Source: Proluteimonas luteida
Lineage (GTDB): Bacteria; Pseudomonadota; Gammaproteobacteria; Xanthomonadales; Xanthomonadaceae
Assembly: GCF_021191695.1 (NCBI RefSeq)
Contig: NZ_JAIWPT010000013.1
Location: forward strand, 62,001 to 126,000
Length of the DNA: 64,000 bases
Direction: 5' to 3'
Under the pieces are notes generated by a model. The model searched no databases and was not told the DNA's origin. It saw nothing but the letters and a program-made list of their open reading frames with translations. A program made the translations under genes and the position numbers. Positions 47,195 to 57,396 of the stretch are shown piece after piece; the first letter of the stretch is position 1; each line of letters starts with the position of its first letter.

Positions 47195-48718
47195 ATGAAG
47201 AAGCTGACGCCCCTGCTGCTGGCGTTGACCGTGACTGCGCTGGTCGCGGGCTGCGCGGACGGCGCCGCCGCGCCGGAGGACAGCGGGCCCGCGCGCGCCA
47301 CGCGCCAGTTCGGCGACATCGCCTTCCACGGCTGCACGCTCGACGGCGGCAACGCATCCATGCGCGTCGAGGCGCAGTGCGCGACCTTCGACGTGCCCGA
47401 GGATCCCGACGCGCCCGACGGCCGCAGCATCGGCCTCAACCTCGCGTGGCTGCCGGCCGACGGCGACGGCGGCACCGGCGACCCGGTATTCTTCCTCGCC
47501 GGCGGGCCCGGCCAGGCCGCGACCGAACTGGCTGCGCACATCAACTTCGCGCTGCGCGAGGTCCGGCGCCAGCGCGACATCGTGCTGGTCGACCAGCGCG
47601 GCACCGGACAATCGAACCCGCTCGACTGCGTCGACGCCGACGGCGCGCCGCTCGAGATCGATGCGCTCAGCGCGCCGACCGACGCGCAGCTCGATGCCTT
47701 CGTCGGCCGGTGCCTGGCCGGCCTCGCGGGCCGCGCCGATCCGCGCTTCTACACCACCGGCAATGCGATCCGCGACCTGGACGCGGTGCGGGCCGCGCTC
47801 GGCGCCGACCGGGTGAACCTGGTCGGCGGCTCCTACGGCACCCGCGTCGCCCAGCAGTACGCCGCCGCGTATCCGCAGCACGTACGCAGCCTGGTGCTCG
47901 ACGGCGTGGCGCCGAACGACCTGGTCGTCGGCGGCGAGTTCGCGCACACCTTCGAGGACGCGCTGACGCTGCAGTCGACCCAGTGCAGCGCCGACGCCGC
48001 GTGCCGGCGGCGCTTCCCCGACGACCTGCACACCCAGCTGCGCGGGGTGATGGCGACACTGCAGGCCGCGCCGGTCGAGGTCGCCTACCGCGACCCGGGC
48101 AGCGGCGAGCAGCGCGACGGCACGGTGACGCCGGATACCGTCACCGGACTCGCGTTCCTGTTCTCGTACGCGCCGCAGACCGCGTCGCTGCTGCCGCTGA
48201 TGCTCGACGAGGCCAGCCACGGCCGCTACGGGCCACTGCTGTCGCTGTCGCAGCTGATGAACAGCAGCGTCGGTGGGCAGATGAACCGCGGCATGCAGTG
48301 GTCGGTGATCTGCGCCGAGGACGCCGGCCGCTACAGGGAGGATGCCAGGGCCGCCGACACGATCCTCGGCCCCGGCGTGGCCCGGATGTTCTTCGGCGCC
48401 TGCCGCACCTGGCCGGCCGGCGCGCCGCCGGCGGACCACACCGCGCCGCTGCGCTCCGACGCACCGGCGCTGCTGCTGTCTGGCGAACTGGACCCAGTGA
48501 CGCCGCCGGGCTATGCCGAGCGCGTGCTCGCGCAGCTGCCCAACGGCCGCCACCTCGTGCTCAAGGGCCAGGGCCACGGCACGCTGGCACTGGGCTGCAT
48601 GCCCAAGCTGCTGGCGCAGTTCATCGAATCCACCGACGCCGCGGCGCTCGATGCGAGCTGCCTCGACGCGATGCGGCCGGTGCCGCCGTTCACCAGTTTC
48701 AACGGGTGGGAGCCGTGA
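47195..48718 (+). CDS. Alpha/beta-hydrolase peptidase-like lipoprotein (TAP-type C-terminus)
   Basis: A 507-residue exported lipoprotein (lipobox LVAGC, Cys20). The alpha/beta-hydrolase fold shows FFLAGGPGQAATE (oxyanion), VLVDQRGTGQSNPL, nucleophile GGSYGT (Ser213), Asp in LLLSGELDPVTPPG and His in KGQGHGTLALGC. This is the proline-iminopeptidase/tripeptidyl-aminopeptidase pattern. Periplasmic peptide degradation is the likely role. Confidence 0.88.
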   Translation: MKKLTPLLLALTVTALVAGCADGAAAPEDSGPARATRQFGDIAFHGCTLDGGNASMRVEAQCATFDVPEDPDAPDGRSIGLNLAWLPADGDGGTGDPVFFLAGGPGQAATELAAHINFALREVRRQRDIVLVDQRGTGQSNPLDCVDADGAPLEIDALSAPTDAQLDAFVGRCLAGLAGRADPRFYTTGNAIRDLDAVRAALGADRVNLVGGSYGTRVAQQYAAAYPQHVRSLVLDGVAPNDLVVGGEFAHTFEDALTLQSTQCSADAACRRRFPDDLHTQLRGVMATLQAAPVEVAYRDPGSGEQRDGTVTPDTVTGLAFLFSYAPQTASLLPLMLDEASHGRYGPLLSLSQLMNSSVGGQMNRGMQWSVICAEDAGRYREDARAADTILGPGVARMFFGACRTWPAGAPPADHTAPLRSDAPALLLSGELDPVTPPGYAERVLAQLPNGRHLVLKGQGHGTLALGCMPKLLAQFIESTDAAALDASCLDAMRPVPPFTSFNGWEP

Positions 48719-48724
48719 AGAGCC

Positions 48725-48850
48725 GTGATGGGTGATTCGTGATGGGTGATTCGAAACGGCAAAAGCGCGACGCCGTTTCCGTCAGCCATCGCGATCGCCG
48801 TTGCGACCCTCCGCTTCTTCCAATCACCAATCACGAATCACGAATCACGG
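48725..48850. repeat. Inverted arrays of a GTGATTC-type short repeat
   Basis: Left: two tandem 14-bp copies of GTGATGGGTGATTC (48725-48738, 48739-48752). Right: the complementary type, CAATCACCAATCACGAATC with further ACGAATC repeats (48821-48850). They lie 68 bp apart, directly before natA. They could fold into a long stem or be a simple-repeat family of this lineage. Confidence 0.7.
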
Positions 48851-48857
48851 ACTTTCG

Positions 48858-49600
<743 letters not shown>

Positions 49601-49604
<4 letters not shown>

Positions 49605-50800
49605 GCGCGCATCGCGGAACGTCGAACCTGAAAGCCCTGTGGTGCGTGATGCGCAAGGAGCTGCTGGACATCCGTCGCGACCGGCGCACGCTGTTCATGG
49701 CGCTGTTCCTCGGCCCGCTGCTGTACCCGCTGATGATGTTCGGCATGAACTTCATGGCCGAGAAGCGCATGAAGACCGAGCAGGACAAGATCCTCGAGGT
49801 GCCGGTGCTCGGCGCCGAACGCGCGCCGAACCTGGTCGCGCACCTGGCGACGCTGGGCATCCGCGCGGTCGATCCGCCGGACGACCTGGACGCGGCGATC
49901 GCCAGCCAGCAGGTCGATGTCGCGATCGCCATCGACGCGGACTTTGCCGAGGACTGGCATGCGGGCCGGCCGGCGACGGTCGAGCTGCTCAGCGACAGCA
50001 CGCGGCGCAGTTCGGAGGTGCCCAGGGCACGGGTGCGCGCGGCGATCGGCGCCTACGGCGACCAGGTCGGCACGCTGCGCCTGCTCGCGCGCGGCATCGA
50101 CCCCTCGGTGGTGCGGCCGATCGGCATCGGCAGCCGCGACCTGGCGACCGAGGAAGCCAAGCGCGGCGTGATCCTCGCGCTGCTGCTGCCCTACCTGCTG
50201 ATCCTGTCGAGTTTCATCGGCGGCTCCTACCTGATCCTCGACGCGACCGCCGGCGAGCGCGAGCGCCAGTCGCTGGAACCGCTGCTGGCCACGCCCGCGA
50301 CGCGCGGCGCGATCGTCAGCGGCAAGATCGCCGCGGCCTGCGTGATCGGCGTGCTGTCGCTGCTGCTGACGATGCTGGCCTTCAAGCTCAGCGCGCAGAC
50401 GGGCACCGGCGCGGCACGGATGCTCGACGTCAGCTTCCCGGCGATCGGCAGGATGCTGCTGGTGCTGCTGCCGATGCTGCTGGTCGGCACCTCGCTGCTG
50501 ACCTTGCTGGCCGCGACAGCCAAGAGCATGAAGGAAGCGCAGAGCCACATGGTCTGGCTGATGCTGCTGCCGATGGTCCCGAGCTTCGTGCTGATGATCA
50601 ATCCGATCAAGACCGAGGCCTGGCAGTTCGCGGTGCCGTTCCTGGCGCAGAACCAGCTGCTGCTGAAGATCATCCGCGCCGAGCCGATCCCGATGCAGGT
50701 CTGGGGCATCTATCTCGCCGCCAGCCTGACGCTCGCCGGCCTGCTGTGGTTCGCCGCGGTGCACCGCTACCGGCAGGAGAAGCTGGCGGTCTCGGGCTGA
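49601..50800 (+). CDS. natB: ABC-2 transporter permease, NatB-like
   Basis: A 399-residue permease. One hydrophobic segment near the N-terminus (about 32-52), a large extracytoplasmic domain to about residue 185, and five or so segments in the C-terminal half. MRKELLDIRRDRRTLFMAL and DATAGERERQSLEPLLATPA are characteristic of NatB/ABC-2 proteins. Forms the exporter with the upstream ATPase. Confidence 0.9.
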
Positions 50801-50884
50801 TCCGCCCGCGTCGGGCTGACGGAACCGGCGGCGCGCCCGACGCCTCCGGGCCGACATCGCCGGCCATCGCATCCGCCATCCCGC

Positions 50885-51139
50885 GCGTCGGGGCGTGGCC
50901 CCGACCTACGCGAAGCATCACCCGGCGCGGCCCGGCCGGATGCGACCGTAGGTCGGCCCGACGCGGCCGACGCGCGGAACACCGGACGGGCCATGAAAAA
51001 GGTTCTTCTCCGATTCCCGGGATTCACCTGTCGTAGGTCGGGGCAACGCCCCCGACGCGGGACGCCCGGTCATCGGCGGATCCCCCGGCATCTCGCAAAC
51101 CCGGACACCACGCGTGTCGGCCGCGTGGGGCCGACCTAC
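50885..51139. repeat. Cluster of four REP-like hairpins
   Basis: Four short palindromic elements with GTAGGTCGG heads: 50885-50910 (inverted), 50948-50974 (direct), 51033-51060 (direct) and 51111-51139 (inverted). Each folds on itself, e.g. GTCGGGGCGTGGCCCCGAC. They fill the 428-bp gap between natB and the TonB-domain gene, where no gene was found. A fifth copy lies at about 56186-56213. Confidence 0.8.
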
Positions 51140-51180
51140 GCAAGGCGCGCGTCTTTCCCGGACTTGGACGATGAACCACG

Positions 51181-51208
51181 AAAAAGCCCGGCATTCGCCG
51201 GGCTTTTC
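51181..51208. terminator. Bidirectional intrinsic terminator
   Basis: AAAAAGCCCGGC-ATTC-GCCGGGCTTTT forms a strong GC stem with A/T tails on both sides. It lies 20 bp past the stop of the TonB-domain gene. Confidence 0.92.
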
Positions 51209-51228
51209 CGTCCACGCCACCGGGCAAC

Positions 51229-52281
51229 TCAGTTATTGCCGGGCGAGAACCCGATCGTGCGGCGCGTGGTGACCGGCGCGGCGACCGGCTCGAAACGCCA
51301 GCGGCGCACCGCAGCCAATGCCTCGCGATCGAAGGTGCGCGGCGGGTCGGCGCGGACCACGCGGGCGTTGGTCACCGAACCGTCGACGCCGACGGTGAAC
51401 TCCACCTGCACCTCGCCGCTGGTGCCGGCGCGCAGCGCATCGGCCGGATAACGCGGCGCCGGCGTGCTGATCGGCTGCAGCTGGGCCGGGGTCGGCGCGG
51501 CGGGGGGCGGCGGCGCCTGCGCGGCCTGGCGCTGACGCTCGGCCTCCAGGCGCGCGGCCTCCTCGCGCTCGGCGGCCTGGCGGCGCGCCGCTTCCTCGCG
51601 TTCGGCCTGCTGGCGGGCGGCCTCCTGCGCGGCCCGTTCCTGTTCCGCCTGCAGGGCCTGCGCGGCGGCGGCCTGCGCGGCCTGCTGCTGTTGCACGCGC
51701 TCGGCCTGCAGCTGCTGCTGGCGCTGCGCTTCCTGCTCCGCGGTGAGCAGCTGCTGCGCGGCGCGGCGCGCCGCCTGTTCCTCGGCCTCGGCGATGCTGG
51801 TGCGCAGCCGGTCCAGCGCGGGATGCGCGGGGTCGGCACGCTCGATCAGGCCCAGCAGCCGGCGGGCTTCGGCGAAGTCCTGGCGGTCGCGGCTCTGTTC
51901 GGTGGCGATGACGGTCACCGGCAGCAGGTCGATCAGCGCGCTGGACGCCGCCGCATCCCCCGCCTGCTTCTCGCGCAGCGCCAGGTAGTACTCCATCGCG
52001 CTCTCGCCGGCCGGCGAGTACAGCCGGCTTTCCTGGTAGGCGCGGCCGGCCTCCTCGCGCAGCTGCTCTACCGACAGTGCGGCGATCGAGGCGTCGGCGG
52101 CCTCCTGCACTTTCGCCGCTTCCTCCGCGGCCTCGGCCTGGACCGCGGCGGGCGTGGTGGGCGCAGGCGAGGTGGCGGCCTCGTCGGACCTGCCGCAGGC
52201 GGCCATCGCCAGCGCCAGACCGGCGCCGGCAGCCAGGCGCAGCCAAGGCTGCCGCACCGGCGTCGAATTCGTTGAAGACAT
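51229..52281 (-). CDS. TonB C-terminal-domain lipoprotein with TolA-like coiled coil
   Basis: A 350-residue protein. The N-terminus is a lipoprotein signal (GLALAMAACG, Cys29) rather than a TonB-type anchor. Residues about 155-265 are a Gln/Glu/Ala/Arg-rich coiled coil (QQAERVQ- and AEREEAA-type repeats). A Pro-rich link APPPPAAPTPAQLQ precedes a TonB_C domain (about 285-348) with PRYPADALRAGTSGEVQVEF and RTFDREALAAVRRWRFEPVA. The start at 52281 has GGGGA upstream. The role may be periplasmic force transfer or scaffold rather than classical energy transduction. Confidence 0.85.
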   Translation of the reverse strand: MSSTNSTPVRQPWLRLAAGAGLALAMAACGRSDEAATSPAPTTPAAVQAEAAEEAAKVQEAADASIAALSVEQLREEAGRAYQESRLYSPAGESAMEYYLALREKQAGDAAASSALIDLLPVTVIATEQSRDRQDFAEARRLLGLIERADPAHPALDRLRTSIAEAEEQAARRAAQQLLTAEQEAQRQQQLQAERVQQQQAAQAAAAQALQAEQERAAQEAARQQAEREEAARRQAAEREEAARLEAERQRQAAQAPPPPAAPTPAQLQPISTPAPRYPADALRAGTSGEVQVEFTVGVDGSVTNARVVRADPPRTFDREALAAVRRWRFEPVAAPVTTRRTIGFSPGNN

Positions 52282-52559
52282 CATCTTTCCCCAAAGGATG
52301 TGTGCGGACACGAGCATACAGAACGCGATAGCGGCAACGGTTTGTCAACCGGCGATCGCGCGACAGGGTGGCATCGGGCGGCCCGATTCCGGAAATCCGC
52401 TCGGATTTATGTGACGCGTGACACATTTGATGCGCACCAGGCGGCGGAACCGTGCCGATCACCGGCGGCCCCTGTCCGTTGCGGGTGCGGTTTCTCGTTC
52501 CTGTGTGATGGACGCCGGTGTCGTGCCGGCGACGTGAAGGCGGGAGGATGGGGATCGCA

Positions 52560-54458
52560 ATGCGGGACATCGGGATCCCCGGCCGGCGGGTGGCGGCCGG
52601 GCGCACGCCGCGGCCGGTCCCGGCGGACGACACGCTGGCCGGACGGTTGTGGCGCCTGGCGATGGCACCTGCCGCGGCGCTCGGTGCGGCCCTGGTGGTC
52701 GCGCTGCTCGGCCTGGCGACCTGGCAGGCGCAGCAGGTGTCGGCGCAGGCCGCCGACATGGCGATCCGCCAGGCCGCGCTCGCGGCCGCGTCGTCGCTGG
52801 CCCACGGCGACCGGGCCGGACTGCAGCGGCTGGCCGAGGCCTGGGTCGACGGCCGCATGCTGGCCTCGGTGGCGATCGACGATGCGGCGCGCCTGCCGGT
52901 CGCGAAGGCCGGCCCGATGCGCACCCGCGATCCGGTCGCGGTCGCGCTGCACGACGCCGCCGGCCGTCGCATCGGCACGCTGTACGCCCATGCCCACGGG
53001 GCCGGCATCGCCGCATCGCCATGGCAGCTGCCGGCCGCCGCGCTGCTGCTGCTCGCCGCCGGACTGGCGCTGGTCGCGCGCCATGCGCGGCGCAGCGCAG
53101 CGCGCGCCGCGCAGCCGATCGTCGAACTCGCCGATGCGGTGTCCCGCTTCGATGCGGCCAGGCCACTACCGGCGCTGCCGATCACCGGCACCGGCGAGGT
53201 ACGCAAGCTGCAGCATGGCTTCAACGCGCACGCAGCGGCGCTGCTGAGCGCCAACCGCGACATGCGCCGGCAGGTCGAGGCGGCCACGCTCGAACTCGAA
53301 CGCAAGAACGCCGCGCTGGAAACCGCGAACCAGGCCCGCACGCGCTTCCTCGCCGCGGCCAGCCACGACCTGCGCCAGCCGCTGTCGGCGTTGACGCTGT
53401 TCTCCTCCGCGCTGGTGCTGGGCGAGGACGATCCGGTGCGGTTGAGCCGCATCCGCCACATCCAGGAATGCGTGCACTCGCTCGACCACCTGTTCAACGC
53501 CCTGCTCGACCTGTCGCGGCTGGAGGCGGGCGCGATGCAGCCGGCGCCGGCCAGCTTCGCGCTCGACAGCGTGTTCGACGAGGCCAGCCGGACCTTCCGC
53601 ATGGACGCCGAACAGCGTGGCCTGCGCCTGATCATGCGCAAGACCGACGCGCACGTGCACTGCGACCGGTTGATGCTGTCGCGGATCGTCAACAACCTGG
53701 TCTCCAACGCGATCCGCTACACCGGCGAAGGCGGCGTGCTGGTCGGCGCGCGCTGCCGCGGCGACCGGGTCCGCATCGATGTCTGGGACACCGGGCCGGG
53801 CATCGCGCCGGAGCTGCACGAGCGCGTGTTCGAGGAATTCTTCCAGTGCCACGACCGGCCGCCGTCGTCGGCCCAGCACCACAGCCACGGGCTCGGTCTC
53901 GGGCTGTCGACGGTGCGCCTGCTGTGCAACCTGCTGGCGATCCCGATCACGCTGCGTTCGCGCCCCGGCCGCGGCACGCTGTTCACGATCGAGGTCCCGG
54001 TCGCCGACGGGGTCTGCCGCGCCGCGCGGCGCGCGCTGCCCGAGCGACCGCTCGACGTGACCGGCCTGCGGGTGCTGGCGATCGACGACGAGCCGGCGAT
54101 CCTCGAAGGCCTGGAGATCCTGCTGGACAGCTGGGGCTGCGACGTGCGCACCGCGTCCTGCGGCGAGGACGCGTTGCGGATCGCGCGCGACTGGGACCGG
54201 GCGCCGGACATCGTGGTCAGCGACCTGCAGCTGGGTGGCGGCCGCAACGGCCTGGAGGTCATCAACGCATTGCAGCACCACTACCGCGCGACGGGCGGCG
54301 GCGGCTTCGCCCGGCTGCTGATCACCGGCGAGACCAAGACCGAGCGGCTGCGCGAGATCAGCGCGGCGCGGATCCCGGTGCTGTACAAGCCGGTCACCCC
54401 CGAACAACTGCGCGAGGCGATGGTCGCCGCGCTCGCGCTCAAGCTCGTCGCCGCGTGA
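52560..54458 (+). CDS. Hybrid sensor histidine kinase with C-terminal receiver
   Basis: A 632-residue membrane sensor kinase. Two hydrophobic segments (about 36-54 and 158-174) bound a short periplasmic domain. A HAMP-like region and coiled coil (to about 262) lead to the HisKA box AAASHDLRQPLSALTL with His269. The ATPase has NNLVSNAIRY, DTGPGIAP and GLGLGLSTV. A receiver domain (about 508-628) has IDDEP acidic residues and phospho-acceptor Asp555 in VSDLQLGGGR. No output domain, so it may feed another regulator. The start at 52560 has GGGGA five bases upstream; earlier ATGs sit too close to their ribosome-binding sites. The stop overlaps the methyltransferase start. Confidence 0.88.
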   Translation: MRDIGIPGRRVAAGRTPRPVPADDTLAGRLWRLAMAPAAALGAALVVALLGLATWQAQQVSAQAADMAIRQAALAAASSLAHGDRAGLQRLAEAWVDGRMLASVAIDDAARLPVAKAGPMRTRDPVAVALHDAAGRRIGTLYAHAHGAGIAASPWQLPAAALLLLAAGLALVARHARRSAARAAQPIVELADAVSRFDAARPLPALPITGTGEVRKLQHGFNAHAAALLSANRDMRRQVEAATLELERKNAALETANQARTRFLAAASHDLRQPLSALTLFSSALVLGEDDPVRLSRIRHIQECVHSLDHLFNALLDLSRLEAGAMQPAPASFALDSVFDEASRTFRMDAEQRGLRLIMRKTDAHVHCDRLMLSRIVNNLVSNAIRYTGEGGVLVGARCRGDRVRIDVWDTGPGIAPELHERVFEEFFQCHDRPPSSAQHHSHGLGLGLSTVRLLCNLLAIPITLRSRPGRGTLFTIEVPVADGVCRAARRALPERPLDVTGLRVLAIDDEPAILEGLEILLDSWGCDVRTASCGEDALRIARDWDRAPDIVVSDLQLGGGRNGLEVINALQHHYRATGGGGFARLLITGETKTERLREISAARIPVLYKPVTPEQLREAMVAALALKLVAA

Positions 54459-56080
54459 ACGGCGCGCCCGTCGCTGTGCGCGCCAGGACCGACGCGCCCG
54501 CGCAGGCGGCCGACGGCGACGACGGGTTCGCCTACGACGTCGTCGACTACCCCGGCCACGTCCGCCCGCAGACCCATCCCGACCTGCTTGCGGCGATCGC
54601 CCGGCTGCACGGCATTGCCGCGGCGTCGCCGGCGCGCTGCCGCTATCTGGAAATCGGCTGCGGCGATGCCTCCAACCTGCTGCCGCTGGCCCAGGCCTGG
54701 CCCGGTTCGCAGTTCGTCGGCATCGACATGTCGGGCGTCGCGATCGCGCGTGGCGAACAGCTGCGCCGGCAGCTCGGCCTCGACAACCTGCACCTGCAGG
54801 TCGCCGACCTGACCACCTGGACACCGCCCGCGCCGGACTTCGACTACATCTGCGCGCACGGGTTCTACTCCTGGGTGCCCGACGCGGTCCGCGATGCGCT
54901 GCTGGCACTGTGCCGCGACCACCTGACCGGCAACGGCGTCGCCTACATCAGCTACAACACGCTGCCGGGCTGCCACATCCGGCGGATGTTCTGGCAGATG
55001 CTGCGCTTCCATACCCGCGACGTCGCCGACCCGCACATGAAGATCCGCCAGGCGGTCGCGCTGCTGCGCTTCCTCGAGCACGGCGTGCTCGGCGACGGCC
55101 CGTACGCGGCGACGGTCCGGCACGAGGTCGAGAGCCTGATCGCCGGCACCGACCCGGCGGTGCTGTTCCACGACGATCTGGCGCAGATCAACGAGCCGGT
55201 GTCGATCACCGACTTTGCCGCGCATGCGGCGCGCTTCGGCATGCGGTTCCTCGCCGAGGCCGACTACAGCGAGATGGCCGAGGACGTCGCGCCGGACGCG
55301 ATCGCCGGCATGCTTGCCGAGATGGCGACGCGCGACGTGCTGCTGAAGGAGCAGTACCTCGACTTCCTGAAGGGCCGGCGCTTCCGCCAGACGCTGCTGT
55401 GCCGCGCGGTTCTGGCGCCGCACCTGCGCGCGGACCCGGCCGCGCTGGACGCGCTGCAGCTGTGTGGCGAGATCGACAGCGATCCGGACCCGATCGATCC
55501 AGCGCCCGGCGCGTGGACCCGCTTCAGCAATCGCGCCGGTTCGGCGTTGCGGGTCGATGCCCCGGTGCCGAAGGCGGCGCTGGCGATCATCGGCGAACGT
55601 CATCCGGCCTGCATCGGTTTCGACGCACTGCTGGCGGCGGCGCGCACGCGCGTTGCCGCGGGTACCGACGTGGACGACGACGCGGCCATGCTGCGCGAGA
55701 CCCTGGTGGCGGCGCTGCGCTTCGGACTGGTGGAGGTGCGCTGCGACGCCGCCCGGTTCGCCGCGCAGCCGGACGCCCGCCCGAAGGCCAGTCCGCTGGC
55801 GCGGGCGCAACTGCAGCGGGGCGGCGACCTGGTGACTTCGCTGCGGCCGTCGACGGTCGCGCTGGAAGACCGGGTGCTGCGCGAACTGGTGCTGCTGCTG
55901 GACGGCAGTCGCGACCGCGGCATGCTGCTGGCGGACCTGGCCGACGCCATGGCCGCCAGCGGCGAGCCCCTGCCCGGCGACGCGCCAGGCGCCGATGCCG
56001 CGGCCTGGCGCAGGCACCTTGCCGACCATCTCGAACACAACCTGCGGATGGCGGCCAGGGTGGCGCTGCTGGTCGAGTGA
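54455..56080 (+). CDS. Class I SAM-dependent methyltransferase with regulatory domain
   Basis: A 541-residue protein. SAM-binding motif I is YLEIGCGDASNLLPLA (from residue 64); VGIDMSGVAIARGEQLRRQL follows with the acidic motif II position. AHGFYSWVPD and YISYNTLPGCHIRRMFWQML match the methyltransferases that carry a 'methyltransferase regulatory domain' (from about residue 210). Target unknown; protein-lysine methylation has been described for relatives. The GTG start overlaps the stop of the histidine kinase gene (GTGA), so the pair is cotranslated. It lies next to a T6SS cluster, on the opposite strand. Confidence 0.85.
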   Translation: MNGAPVAVRARTDAPAQAADGDDGFAYDVVDYPGHVRPQTHPDLLAAIARLHGIAAASPARCRYLEIGCGDASNLLPLAQAWPGSQFVGIDMSGVAIARGEQLRRQLGLDNLHLQVADLTTWTPPAPDFDYICAHGFYSWVPDAVRDALLALCRDHLTGNGVAYISYNTLPGCHIRRMFWQMLRFHTRDVADPHMKIRQAVALLRFLEHGVLGDGPYAATVRHEVESLIAGTDPAVLFHDDLAQINEPVSITDFAAHAARFGMRFLAEADYSEMAEDVAPDAIAGMLAEMATRDVLLKEQYLDFLKGRRFRQTLLCRAVLAPHLRADPAALDALQLCGEIDSDPDPIDPAPGAWTRFSNRAGSALRVDAPVPKAALAIIGERHPACIGFDALLAAARTRVAAGTDVDDDAAMLRETLVAALRFGLVEVRCDAARFAAQPDARPKASPLARAQLQRGGDLVTSLRPSTVALEDRVLRELVLLLDGSRDRGMLLADLADAMAASGEPLPGDAPGADAAAWRRHLADHLEHNLRMAARVALLVE

Positions 56081-56185
56081 AGTGCGTGGAATGCCTCCAG
56101 CGTCGGTCGGCCCACCCGGCCGACGTGCACGGCGCTCCGGATTCACGAGGTGCGGGGGATCCGTCCATTCCGCCTGGTCTGAAAT

Positions 56186-56213
56186 CCTGGCGTCGGGGGC
56201 GTGGCCCCGACCT
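56186..56213. repeat. REP-like hairpin
   Basis: GCGTCGGGGGCGTGGCCCC followed by GACCTACG, the same family as the four elements at 50.9-51.1 kb, in the gap between the convergent methyltransferase and tssE genes. A weaker relative is seen near 56102-56125. Confidence 0.75.
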
Positions 56214-56296
56214 ACGACCGCGACTCCCGGGACTCGGCCAGGAACCAGGACTTTCCAGCGGAGCACGCTCTACGCGATGCGACGCCCGCATGCGTT

Positions 56297-56746
56297 TCAG
56301 CTGACCGCGCACACCTGCGTGGCCAGCTGCAGCACCGCGTCGAAGCGTACCTTCTCGTGATCGGCGCCGAGATCGAGCACGGCGTCGACGCGGAAGCGCA
56401 GCGCGCGTTCGTGTTCGCGTGGGGGCTCGAGTGCGATGCGCACCCGGGTCAGGCGCTTCTCGTGCAGGTGGATCGCCTTCTCCAGCGCGCGCCGGACCCG
56501 GTCGCGGTCCTGTGGACCGAGCAGTCCCTGCGACGAGAAATCGGGGATGCCGTAGGTCAGCGACGATTCGCGGCATTCCGGAAAGGCCAGCGGCAGGACC
56601 CGGAAGCCCTCCGAGCGGGTGTTGAGCAGTTCCTCGAGATCGCGCGTCACCGCATCGCGCAGATCGTTGATCGAGCGGTAGTCCTGCGCATGGCGCGGCT
56701 CGTCGTCGCGTTCCGAGCTCAGGCGTTCGATCAGGCTGCGGCGCAT
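56297..56746 (-). CDS. tssE: Type VI secretion baseplate protein TssE
   Basis: A 149-residue gp25-like (lysozyme-related) baseplate subunit. RRSLIERLSSE opens the protein, DLRDAVTRDLEELLNTRSEG carries the conserved ExLLNTR motif, and SLTYGIPDFSSQGL follows. It connects the baseplate to the TssBC sheath. Last T6SS gene on this side: tssF and tssG do not follow. Confidence 0.93.
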   Translation of the reverse strand: MRRSLIERLSSERDDEPRHAQDYRSINDLRDAVTRDLEELLNTRSEGFRVLPLAFPECRESSLTYGIPDFSSQGLLGPQDRDRVRRALEKAIHLHEKRLTRVRIALEPPREHERALRFRVDAVLDLGADHEKVRFDAVLQLATQVCAVS

Positions 56747-56870
56747 GCCGGGATCCCCGCTTCAGGGCCATCGCACCGCCACGCGCCCGGGACCGAGGCC
56801 GGTTGCGGCAGACCCGCATGCCTTGCGCATGCGGGCTGCCGCGCCCCGATGACCGCCACCGGCAAGGCGT

Positions 56871-57356
56871 TCACGCCGCCTTGTTGGTCTTGAGGTTGTA
56901 GCTCTTGGACACCGAGCCCTGCGGCGTGCCGGCCGCGGCCTGCGGCTTGTAGTCCTGGGTGATCTTGGAGAAGTTGAAGCTGATCGACTCCATCGGCAGC
57001 GTGTTGCCGCCGCCGCCGCCGGTCTGGTAGCTGGAGATCATCAGGTCCTCGAAGGTGATGACCAGGTACTCGTGCTGGCCGCCACCGGCCTTGCGGCAGG
57101 TCAGCACCGCCTTCTTGATGTGGGCGCCCTGGGCACAGGCGTCCATCAGCATCGGCGATGCCTTGTTCATCAGCATCGTGAAGTTGAAGTCCTGCATCTG
57201 CACGCGGCCGGTGCCGCCACCGCCGCCCAGCGCCATCGAACCCGCGTTGGACTCGCCCCAGGACCACGACTGCACGTCGATCTCGTCCTTGTGCTTTTCG
57301 TCGGCGGACTCGCCCTTGATTCCGTCGATCATCAGAAACATGTCGGTGGTGGACAT
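56871..57356 (-). CDS. hcp: Type VI secretion tube protein Hcp
   Basis: A 161-residue Hcp. FLMIDGIKGESADEKHKDEI and VQSWSWGESNAGSM are the canonical N-terminal strands; HEYLVITFEDLMISSYQTGG lies in the C-terminal half. A Gly-rich loop (GGGGGTGR) interrupts the middle. It forms the secreted inner tube and carries small effectors. It follows tssC by about 40 bp, as in many T6SS operons. Confidence 0.96.
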   Translation of the reverse strand: MSTTDMFLMIDGIKGESADEKHKDEIDVQSWSWGESNAGSMALGGGGGTGRVQMQDFNFTMLMNKASPMLMDACAQGAHIKKAVLTCRKAGGGQHEYLVITFEDLMISSYQTGGGGGNTLPMESISFNFSKITQDYKPQAAAGTPQGSVSKSYNLKTNKAA

Positions 57357-57396
57357 CTTGAATCTCCTGTTGGTGAAGTTGGATCAGCGCCCGCAC

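Noticed and set aside
50993..51451. 152-codon frame in the natB/TonB-domain gap
   Set aside because: Built from REP hairpins and the terminator, then reading antisense to the TonB-domain gene.
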